Below are positions 1 through 5,448 of a DNA stretch of 8,562 nt, piece by piece (position 1 is the stretch's first letter; every line of letters begins with the position of its first letter). The DNA is from Methanobacteriota archaeon (GTDB taxonomy: Archaea > Halobacteriota > Methanomicrobia > Methanomicrobiales > Methanoculleaceae). The notes below the pieces were generated by a model. The model was not told the origin of the DNA. It made no database searches and was given only the letters and a program-made list of their open reading frames with translations. The position numbers and the translations under genes are program-made. The DNA is taken from assembly GCA_023457135.1 (NCBI GenBank), contig JAEWMO010000039.1, positions 1-8,562 on the forward strand, written 5' to 3'.

Positions 1-142
1 CCACCACGATCTCGTCCACCACCTCCCGCAGGGTGTCGATGAGACGGTCGATGAAGGTCCTGCCCTGGAAGGTGAAGAAGTACTTCTCCCGTCCGCCGGC
101 ACGCCGTGCCGCTCCGCCAACAAGAACGATTGCAGACCGCAT
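1..142 (-). CDS. mobA: MobA-like molybdenum cofactor guanylyltransferase, N-terminal part
   Basis: Only the first 47 codons lie in the window; the gene continues past the left edge. Starting at the ATG whose first base is 142, the protein opens with a beta strand and a nucleotide-binding loop, LVGGAARRAGGREK, at residues 7-20. This fits the LxGGxxxRxGxxK signature of MobA-type nucleotidyltransferases. It is followed by the usual GRTFIDRL segment and a second strand ending DEIVV. MobA joins GMP to molybdopterin to make the guanine dinucleotide cofactor; in methanogens such cofactors serve formylmethanofuran and formate dehydrogenases. A GAGGAG ribosome-binding site lies 7 nt upstream and overlaps the panE stop codon, so translation is probably coupled to panE. 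Other members of the fold, such as CobY, CofC or sugar nucleotidyltransferases, cannot be fully excluded from the N-terminus alone, but the REKYFF context favours MobA. Confidence 0.75.
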   Translation of the reverse strand, partial: MRSAIVLVGGAARRAGGREKYFFTFQGRTFIDRLIDTLREVVDEIVV

Positions 143-153
143 ACTCAAGCTCC

Positions 154-1065
154 TCAGAGCCGCTCCCGGAAGCGGATCAGTTCTGCAATACAGGCATTAT
201 AGGGTGCGTCGATGCCGTGTCTCAGGGCAAGGGCGGCCACTGCCCCGTTCAGAACGTCGATCTCGGTCTTTCGTCCGCGGGTGAGGTCCTGGAGCATCGA
301 CGAGTGATGGGCGGCCGTCGCCGGGAGCTGGGTGGAGCGGAGATACGTCAGGTAGTCTTCCGGAATTTTCCAGGGGAGAGGGACCCCCTCGGCCTCCGCC
401 ACCCGGAAGGCCTCCCGGACTATGGCGGTGACGATCGTCCAGGCGTGCGGGTCCGTGAGAGCGCCGTAGGGGACGTTCGCGATGGCGCCGAGCGGGTTCA
501 ACGCACAGTTGTAGAGGGTCTTACTCCAGATATCGGTCCTGACCTCCGTGGTCGCCTCCGCCCGGATGCCGGCCTCCCGGAGGAGTGCCGCGAGAGCCTC
601 GACCGCGTCGTCCGTCCCGGACGGATATCGCCCGAGTTTCATGGGTGCCGCCTCAACCGAGACGTGGACCGAGGCGTCGCCCCGCCACTCAAACCCGGTG
701 ATGATCATGCCGCCGATGACCCGGTCGGTGAACTGCCCGATGATCTCCTCGTTCCCGACCCCGTTCTGGAGGCTCATCACCTCGCGTCCCCTGATTGCGT
801 CGGAAAACTGGCGGCAGACGGCCCCGGTGTCGGTAGACTTCGCGGCAATGATGTAATAGTCGGCGTCCCGCCACGCATCGGGGAGGTCTTCGGAGCAGCT
901 GAAGCGGTAGGCTCCTTCTCCCCAGATGCCGGTCATCAGGAAACCCCGTTCCCGCACCGCGTCTGCATGCCGCTTCCTCGCGACAGCATGGACGTCCGCG
1001 ACGCGGGACAACTTTGCGGCGACGGTCAGGCCAACCGCCCCCGCACCCAGGACCACGATCCTCAT
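154..1065 (-). CDS. panE: 2-dehydropantoate 2-reductase (ketopantoate reductase)
   Basis: 303 residues, the normal family length. It reduces ketopantoate to pantoate with NAD(P)H, a step on the way to coenzyme A. The N-terminal Rossmann fold begins with the dinucleotide-binding loop GAGAVG at residues 7-12. The family landmarks are present: the AAKSTDT segment (K76), the QNGVGNEE loop at 100-107, the catalytic block SKTLYNCALNP with K182, N186 and N190, and the C-terminal SSMLQD...GRKTEID segment at 255-270 with S255/S256 and E268. These match the lysine, asparagine, serine and glutamate of the E. coli enzyme in order and spacing. It is a soluble cytoplasmic enzyme. Archaea then use pantoate kinase and phosphopantothenate synthetase; neither is visible here. 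The start ATG at 1065 has only a weak CCGGA upstream, and an inverted repeat lies 18 nt before it. The stop TGA is part of the mobA ribosome-binding site. Confidence 0.92.
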   Translation of the reverse strand: MRIVVLGAGAVGLTVAAKLSRVADVHAVARKRHADAVRERGFLMTGIWGEGAYRFSCSEDLPDAWRDADYYIIAAKSTDTGAVCRQFSDAIRGREVMSLQNGVGNEEIIGQFTDRVIGGMIITGFEWRGDASVHVSVEAAPMKLGRYPSGTDDAVEALAALLREAGIRAEATTEVRTDIWSKTLYNCALNPLGAIANVPYGALTDPHAWTIVTAIVREAFRVAEAEGVPLPWKIPEDYLTYLRSTQLPATAAHHSSMLQDLTRGRKTEIDVLNGAVAALALRHGIDAPYNACIAELIRFRERL

Positions 1066-1083
1066 TCCGGAGTACTATATGGC

Positions 1084-1102
1084 GGAGTTACCTGTTAACT
1101 CC
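1084..1102 (-). repeat. Inverted repeat across the ogt stop codon, panE leader hairpin
   Basis: Perfect 7-bp arms (GGAGTTA and TAACTCC) separated by 5 bases. In the minus-strand transcript it would form a small hairpin that includes the ogt TAA stop and ends 18 nt before the panE start. There is no T-run after it, so it does not look like a terminator. It could affect message processing or panE translation, or be chance. Confidence 0.45.
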
Positions 1103-1556
1103 TCCCATCTCCCGGCGTGCAGACCCTCCCGCGCCGCTCCATGGCAAGGAGCGCCTCTTTGATGGCCAGGTCAGGGGAAAAACCGCCGAGGCCGGTCTTT
1201 GCGACGACGCGGTGGCACGGCACCACGATCGGGGTCGGGTTCTTTGCCATCGCCGACCCGACCGCACGGGGCGCAGTCCCGATCATTCGTGCGATCTCGC
1301 CATAGGTGGCGGTCTCCCCGCAGGGGATGGCACGGACGGCGCGGTAGATCCTCGCGAACGTCGAATCCCCCCCGGTCGCGACGCTTTCGAGGGATGAGAG
1401 GTCTGCCGGCCGGCCGGCACAGTAGCGCAGGATCTCTTCAGGGACAGGACCGTCGAGACCTTCGCGGGCGAACCGCACCTGGTAGACCAGATCGTCCTGC
1501 CAGGCAACGTGGACGTGCCAGAGGCCGAACCGGCATGACCCGATCAGGATCGCCAT
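1095..1556 (-). CDS. ogt: Methylated-DNA--protein-cysteine methyltransferase (AGT/Ogt)
   Basis: 153 residues from the chosen ATG. The protein repairs O6-alkylguanine by irreversible transfer of the alkyl group to its own cysteine. The acceptor motif PCHRV is at residues 113-117 (Cys114), followed by the conserved GLGGFSPDLAIKEALL stretch. The DNA-binding helix-turn-helix is seen as TYGEIARMIG (Tyr85), then RAVGSAM with the presumed arginine finger Arg97, and the Asn106-Pro hinge. The first 65 residues form the usual poorly conserved N-terminal domain. An upstream GTG or similar start would add 20 residues, but the start at 1556 has an excellent AAGGAGG 7 nt upstream, and the protein then begins at the usual family boundary. 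The gene overlaps the end of the helicase gene by 13 bp, with its ribosome-binding site inside helicase codons, so the two are probably cotranscribed and translationally coupled. Confidence 0.93.
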   Translation of the reverse strand: MAILIGSCRFGLWHVHVAWQDDLVYQVRFAREGLDGPVPEEILRYCAGRPADLSSLESVATGGDSTFARIYRAVRAIPCGETATYGEIARMIGTAPRAVGSAMAKNPTPIVVPCHRVVAKTGLGGFSPDLAIKEALLAMERRGRVCTPGDGRS

Positions 1557-3580
1557 CGGCCGGCCTCCTTCCCGAACTGATCGACGGTGCAGACGGTCAT
1601 CTCCGCCTGCATCCACGGCGGCAGCCCGGCGTGGACCCGGGGTTCCAGGAACCGCCGCTCCCCGATGACGAGCATTCCCCGGTCCTCAGGCGTCCGGAGC
1701 ACCCGGCCGAGGGCCTGCAGGGCGCGGTTGATCGCGGGGAGGGTGTAACTGATGAACTCCCCCTCCTCGCCGAACTTCATCCGGAAGTAATCGATCACCA
1801 TCTTGCGGACGCGGTTGAACGGCGCGAGCGGGAGGCCGATGACGAGCGCTCCCGAGAGCATCTCGCCCCGGTAGTCCAGACCCTCGCTCCACTTGCCCCC
1901 GCAGACCGCAAAGAGGACGCCCGACCGGCCGGTCCCTGGAAGAGCCATGAACTCACGGAGCATCGCGGCGGCAGTGCCTGTCTCCTTGGGCTCAATGTAG
2001 ACCTGCTTCTTCCGGATACGGGGGGCACACCGCTCGGCAAAGGTGTTCAGGAGGTCGTAGGACGGGAAGTAGATCGCGAGGTTCCCGGGAAGGGCGGCGA
2101 ACGTGGTGATGTAGTCCTCGGTCCGGGCGAGGTTCTCCCGGTCCCGGCGCATCGAGTAGGCGGTGGTGATGTCGTTTGCGCAGAGGACGCGGCGGTTCTC
2201 CGGCGGGAAGGAGTTTGGGAGCGAGATCGTCGTGACGGGGAGGTCGCCGAAGTAGTAGCGCCGGTAACTCTCGATGGGCGAGAGCGTCCCGGAGATCAGG
2301 ACACAGCAGGCGTGCGCCTGGGCGATCTCCTGGAGTTTGTTGCTCGGGTCGATGTTCCGGACTTCGAGCGCCACGCTCCCGTCGTCCCCCTTGCGGTATA
2401 CCGTGAGATAGGCAGGATCGGCCGCCGACCGGAAGATCCGGTAGAAGAACTCGGTCAGCCGCTCGATCGCGCTCTCCCGGAACTCCCCCGCCTGCATATT
2501 CTTCTCGCGGATGCCCTCGCTGATCTTGAGGAGGTCGTCCACAACCTCTTCCATGCTCCGGTAGAGCGTGCCGGCGAGGATCATCTTCTGGAAGATGGCG
2601 GGTTCGAACCAGTCCTCGGTCTCGTGCGAGGCCTTGAGCGCCTCCATGAACCGGGTGATCTGCGGCAGTACCTGGGCGACGGCCTCTGCCTGGTGCTGGG
2701 ACCGCCGCCGGCCGGCAAGTTCGTGCCCGGCCTGCACGATGTCGCGCTCCTCGATCGTCACGCTCTCGATGCTCTGGACGACGTCGCCGCAGTTGTGGGC
2801 CTCGTCGATGAGGAGGAGGGCGTCGTGCCCTTCGATGCCGAGGGACTGGTAGAGCTGCTCGCGGATGATGTCGTCAAAGAGGTGGTAGAAGTTCACCAGG
2901 ATGACGTCGGCGTCGCGGGCGGCGTGCATCATCGTGTCGTAGGGGCAGATGTCGCCGCAGAACCCGGCGAGCTGGTCGGGCCAGATCATCTCGGTGCTCA
3001 CCCGCTCGGCCCGGACACGCAGGGCCGCGGAGGGGATCATCTTCAGCCCGGCGTCCTCGGGCTCCACGAAGGACTTGCCGTGGATGAAGTAGGGGCAGAT
3101 GAGCGGGTGCTCCGGGTCCATCTTCCGGATCTGCTGCCGGATGTGGCGGTCGTTTGCCGGGACGAGCGCTCCCTTCTGCGCCCGCTCCCGCATCAGCGCC
3201 GTCGAGAAGGCCTTGACGCCCTCGCACCGCCGGTAGACATCCCCCTCGCCGCCGAGCGGGCACATGCTGGATTTGCCGATGAGGTAGGCGAACTTCAGGC
3301 CGCCGCGCTTCTTTCGGATGAGCTCGAGCTCGCGCATGAACGTGGCGAGCTGGCTGATGGTGCGGACTGCGACGAGCACTTTACGTCCCCGGCTCTCCGC
3401 AAGGAGCGCAGAGACCACGCTCGACTTGCCGCTCCCGGTCGGCGCATCGATCATGGCGATGCCGCCGTCGCGCGCAACAGATGCGGCAAGATCGAGCATC
3501 TCCCGCTGGTGAGGCCGGTACTCCCGGTATGGGAACCAGCCGTCGAGGGTATCCATTACATACAGATCGACGGCTGACAT
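1544..3580 (-). CDS. XPD/Rad3/DinG-type superfamily 2 DNA helicase, probable Fe-S protein
   Basis: 678 residues from the ATG at 3580. Helicase motifs appear in order: RPHQ (22-25, Q-motif region), Walker A DAPTGSGKS (45-53, Lys52), DEAH box (259-262), motif III SGTLSP (430-435), motif V around GGKWSEGLD (561-569), and motif VI QALGRVLR (622-629). Between motifs I and II lie cysteines 107, 119, 162, 208 and 212. The last is in a GDICPYD context followed by a strand ending VILVNFYHL, as in the Fe-S domain of XPD and DinG; which four bind the cluster is not certain. It is expected to unwind DNA 5' to 3', acting in repair. The start is uncertain: TTG at 3583, ATG at 3580 and ATG at 3556 are in frame, and none has a Shine-Dalgarno sequence. 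The 3556 start has an AT-rich stretch about 27 bp upstream and could be a leaderless start. The gene leads the minus-strand run and overlaps ogt. Confidence 0.92.
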   Translation of the reverse strand: MSAVDLYVMDTLDGWFPYREYRPHQREMLDLAASVARDGGIAMIDAPTGSGKSSVVSALLAESRGRKVLVAVRTISQLATFMRELELIRKKRGGLKFAYLIGKSSMCPLGGEGDVYRRCEGVKAFSTALMRERAQKGALVPANDRHIRQQIRKMDPEHPLICPYFIHGKSFVEPEDAGLKMIPSAALRVRAERVSTEMIWPDQLAGFCGDICPYDTMMHAARDADVILVNFYHLFDDIIREQLYQSLGIEGHDALLLIDEAHNCGDVVQSIESVTIEERDIVQAGHELAGRRRSQHQAEAVAQVLPQITRFMEALKASHETEDWFEPAIFQKMILAGTLYRSMEEVVDDLLKISEGIREKNMQAGEFRESAIERLTEFFYRIFRSAADPAYLTVYRKGDDGSVALEVRNIDPSNKLQEIAQAHACCVLISGTLSPIESYRRYYFGDLPVTTISLPNSFPPENRRVLCANDITTAYSMRRDRENLARTEDYITTFAALPGNLAIYFPSYDLLNTFAERCAPRIRKKQVYIEPKETGTAAAMLREFMALPGTGRSGVLFAVCGGKWSEGLDYRGEMLSGALVIGLPLAPFNRVRKMVIDYFRMKFGEEGEFISYTLPAINRALQALGRVLRTPEDRGMLVIGERRFLEPRVHAGLPPWMQAEMTVCTVDQFGKEAGRWRS

Positions 3581-3680
3581 CAATGTAGTTTGGGTGCCCG
3601 GGGCGAAAGTGAAGGAAGCGGTCTGCCGCGAACGAGCAGGGCGGAAGCGAGGTCCCGGGCGCCGCGGGTGCCGGATGTCG

Positions 3681-3690
3681 CAGTATAATC
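3681..3690 (-). promoter_or_regulatory. Candidate TATA box for the helicase-led run
   Basis: Read on the minus strand this is GATTATACTG, one of the few AT-rich elements in the divergent region and a fair archaeal TATA box. A start site about 25 bp downstream would be near 3656, leaving a leader of roughly 75 nt before the ATG at 3580. An alternative AT-rich element lies near 3579-3592 and would suit a leaderless start at 3556. Only one of these need be real. Confidence 0.3.
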
Positions 3691-3695
3691 ATCTG

Positions 3696-3720
3696 ATCCG
3701 CTACGAGGCGGATATCCGCC
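3696..3720. promoter_or_regulatory. Palindromic element in the divergent control region (possible operator)
   Basis: GGCGGATATCCGCC at 3707-3720 is a perfect 14-bp palindrome. Just upstream, ATCCGC at 3696-3701 is a third copy of the same 6-bp half-site, in the order ATCCGC, six bases, GCGGAT, ATCCGC. It lies between the helicase start and the DUF5654 promoter, about 45 bp upstream of the latter. This is the expected place for a regulator shared by, or acting on one of, the divergent units. No binding protein can be named. Confidence 0.4.
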
Positions 3721-3760
3721 GGCCTTTCTCCCGATAGGGGCCGGAGAACGACGACAGCCG

Positions 3761-3776
3761 AAAGTATTATGATATC
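3761..3776 (+). promoter_or_regulatory. TATA-box promoter for the DUF5654 gene
   Basis: AAAGTATTATGATATC is the most AT-rich stretch upstream of the DUF5654 gene, about 40 bp before its ATG. A start site near 3790 would give a short leader containing the GAGGAG ribosome-binding site at 3796-3801. The element is flanked by CCGAA and TTCGG (3758-3763 and 3776-3780 approximately), an imperfect inverted repeat that could bind a regulator over the TATA box. Confidence 0.5.
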
Positions 3777-3806
3777 TTCGGTACACCTCCCGCACGAGGA
3801 GATCAT

Positions 3807-4055
3807 ATGTCGCTCAAGTCTGAGGTCATAGATAAGATTGCGGCCCTTATCACGGCCGCATTCGGCCTGGTCGCCGCTCTCGCATGGAACGGTGCCATCC
3901 AGGAACTTTTCGCGCTCATCTTCGGCGAACAGAGCACGCTCGTCGCGATGCTCGTGTATGCGATCGTCGTGACGATCATCGCGGTGATCGCGGTGATCCT
4001 GATCGGCCGCGCCGCAGCAAAGGCAAAGAGAGAGGACGAGATAGCAGCGCGGTGA
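3807..4055 (+). CDS. DUF5654 family small two-helix membrane protein
   Basis: 82 residues with two predicted membrane helices, about 11-39 and 45-68. An amphipathic charged start (KSEVIDK) precedes them, and a basic/acidic tail (AKAKREDEIAAR) suggests both ends are cytoplasmic. The pattern ITAAFGLVAALAWNGAIQ in helix 1 matches what I recall of DUF5654, a family of unknown function common in methanogens. The start is well set: ATG 5 nt after GAGGAG. Helix 2 is encoded partly by a tandem repeat of ATCGCGGTG, a local codon-level repetition without obvious meaning. It stands upstream of two CorA channel genes in the same direction, with a U-tract after its stop, so it is probably its own unit. 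A link to ion transport is only a neighbourhood guess. Confidence 0.8.
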   Translation: MSLKSEVIDKIAALITAAFGLVAALAWNGAIQELFALIFGEQSTLVAMLVYAIVVTIIAVIAVILIGRAAAKAKREDEIAAR

Positions 4056-4074
4056 GCCTGCATAACCATCCTCA

Positions 4075-4079
4075 TTTTT
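4075..4079 (+). terminator. U-tract terminator candidate after the DUF5654 gene
   Basis: Five T residues 20 bp after the DUF5654 stop codon. Archaeal polymerase can stop at short U-tracts without a hairpin. The tract is short, and the same AT-rich stretch might instead serve as a weak TATA element for the following corA gene. Confidence 0.3.
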
Positions 4080-4108
4080 GACCGATTCTTCTGAACCAGA
4101 CCGATTCT
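4080..4108 (+). repeat. Direct repeat GACCGATTCT upstream of the first corA
   Basis: Two exact 10-bp copies at 4080-4089 and 4099-4108, offset by 19 bp (just under two helical turns), in the 117-bp gap before the first corA. Their spacing on nearly the same DNA face would suit a regulator bound in tandem, but two copies alone may be coincidence. Confidence 0.35.
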
Positions 4109-4172
4109 GATCCCTGATGAGCCGGCGCGACAACCTGACGGTGGGACGGGATACCGATACGGGGAGGCGCTG

Positions 4173-5177
4173 ATGCGGTCCGGCGCTCCCGGTCTACGGC
4201 CGGTCACCGTCACGATCCTCGAATACGACGCCTCACACGTAGAAGAGCGAAGCGTTACCCGGCCCGAAGAGATCCAGACCCCCACCCTCCCCCCGGCGAT
4301 CACCTGGATCGACGTCGACGGGGTTCATGACGCCGGGATGGTCCAGGCCGTCGGGGATGCCGTCGGGCTCCACCCGCTGACCCTGGAGGATATCGCGAAC
4401 ATCCACCAGCGCCCGAAGATCGAAGATTACGGCGACTACCTTTATGTTGCAGTCCGGATGCTCGCTCCGGGAGATGACAGGGGGTTCCGGAGCGAGCAGG
4501 TCAGCCTTGTCCTCGGAGAGAACTACGTCGTATCGTTCCTGGAGCACCCGGGCACCGCCTTCGATCGCGTCCGGGAGCACCTGCGTGCCGGGGCAGGAAG
4601 GCTCCGGGGCGAAGGAGCGGACTACCTCTTCCACGCCCTGCTGGACGCGATCGTCGATGAGTATTTTGGCGTCATCGAGGTCTTCGGGGAGCGTATCGAG
4701 GCCGTCGAAGAGGAGGTAGTGGCTGACCCCGACCGCGAGACCCTGCAGGCGATCTATGCCTTAAAACGATCTCTTGTCGCCCTCCGGCGAGCTGTGTGGC
4801 CGCTCCGCGACGTGGTGGCGGAACTCGAACGGGGCGAGTCGGCCCTGATCCGGGAACCGACACTCGCCTATCTCCGCGACGTCTATGATCATACGATAGA
4901 GGTCGCCGAGACCGTGGAGACCTACCGGGATACGATGTCGGGAACCCTCGACGTCTACCTCTCAAGCCAGAGCAGCAGGATGAACGAGATCATGAAGGTG
5001 CTCACCATCATCGCCACCATCTTCATCCCGCTCACCTTCATCGCCGGGGTGTACGGTATGAATTTTGCGCACATGCCGGGGATCGCGCACCCCTGGGGCT
5101 ACCCGGCAGCCCTCGCTTCGATGGTGGCCGTCGCGGTCATCATGATCCTCTACTTCAAAAGGAGGGGGTGGATCTGA
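4173..5177 (+). CDS. corA: CorA-type magnesium/cobalt transport protein (paralog 1)
   Basis: 334 residues, normal for CorA, a pentameric divalent-cation channel of the cell membrane that carries mainly Mg2+ and also Co2+ or Ni2+. The cytoplasmic funnel domain has the HPLTLEDI and QRPKIEDY landmarks (67-74 and 79-86). A long stalk helix leads to pore helix 1 (about 273-293), which ends in the YGMNF signature (GMN 295-297). Helix 2 (about 311-327) is followed by a basic tail, YFKRRGWI. The external loop reads MPGIAHPWGYP, where the well-studied Thermotoga CorA has MPEL; here the loop has two histidines (H300, H306) and no acidic residue. The start ATG at 4173 lies 5 nt after GGGAGG. It overlaps by one base the stop of an 18-codon frame (4117-4173), which may be a leader peptide. 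A second corA follows 271 bp downstream. Confidence 0.93.
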   Translation: MRSGAPGLRPVTVTILEYDASHVEERSVTRPEEIQTPTLPPAITWIDVDGVHDAGMVQAVGDAVGLHPLTLEDIANIHQRPKIEDYGDYLYVAVRMLAPGDDRGFRSEQVSLVLGENYVVSFLEHPGTAFDRVREHLRAGAGRLRGEGADYLFHALLDAIVDEYFGVIEVFGERIEAVEEEVVADPDRETLQAIYALKRSLVALRRAVWPLRDVVAELERGESALIREPTLAYLRDVYDHTIEVAETVETYRDTMSGTLDVYLSSQSSRMNEIMKVLTIIATIFIPLTFIAGVYGMNFAHMPGIAHPWGYPAALASMVAVAVIMILYFKRRGWI

Positions 5178-5274
5178 TCTCCAGGGAGAGAAGGGCGCCT
5201 GGCGTTGTCACCATCGCAGCCGGAAACATCCTCGTCCTGGATGGCAGGGCGATCCGAAGGGATGCACGATGGGC

Positions 5275-5290
5275 AACAATTGTTTATATG
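5275..5290 (+). promoter_or_regulatory. Strong TATA box with adjoining palindrome, promoter of the second corA
   Basis: TTTATATG at 5283-5290 is the best archaeal TATA box in the window. AACAATTGTT, a perfect 10-bp palindrome at 5275-5284, abuts and overlaps its left edge where TFB would bind, a typical place for a repressor site. The predicted start near 5312 leaves a leader of roughly 135 nt before the second corA, which would make that gene independent of the first. Confidence 0.6.
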
Positions 5291-5324
5291 TCGTGATTGC
5301 TTCTGCCGGGAAGGCGCCCATAAC

Positions 5325-5361
5325 CCTGCCTGGCAGGCGCATGAAGGCGTAAGTACCTGCC
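5325..5361 (+). ncRNA. Possible structured leader of the second corA mRNA
   Basis: GGCAGG (5332-5337) can pair with CCTGCC (5356-5361), enclosing a smaller CGC/GCG stem (5338-5340 with 5347-5349), an ATGAAG loop and a TAAGTA bulge. The same GGCAGG can alternatively pair with the identical CCTGCC just upstream (5325-5330), although that arrangement leaves too small a loop for a local hairpin. Further down, CCCG-TCG-CGGG (5415-5425) forms a second small stem before the GGGAGG ribosome-binding site (5438-5443). It resembles no riboswitch family I recognise; Mg2+-sensing is a guess from the gene it precedes. Confidence 0.25.
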
Positions 5362-5448
5362 TTCACACGAGGATATGGCACCCATCGGGCGGCGCGCCGG
5401 GGAGATGCTTCCGTCCCGTCGCGGGGGCCGGCAGCCCGGGAGGCGAAG

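Noticed and set aside
1071..1080. ATATAG-like TATA box just upstream of panE
   Set aside because: It is only about 10 bp from the start codon, so a transcript positioned by it would begin inside the gene.
106..1098. A 330-codon plus-strand frame opposite panE
   Set aside because: Antisense to a gene with complete ketopantoate reductase motifs; the translation has no recognisable domain.
1199..3577. A 792-codon open frame on the plus strand opposite the helicase
   Set aside because: It is the antisense shadow of the GC-rich helicase gene: low-complexity Arg, Gly, Asp, Val and Pro composition, no domain pattern, and the opposite strand carries all helicase motifs in order.
3381..4133. A 250-codon minus-strand frame across the divergent region
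   Set aside because: It overlaps the helicase in another frame and runs antisense to the DUF5654 gene and its promoter; no domain is seen.
5181..5202. CCAGG/CCTGG inverted repeat just after the first corA as a terminator
   Set aside because: The stem has only 5 bp, the loop is 12 bases, and no T-run follows on the plus strand.
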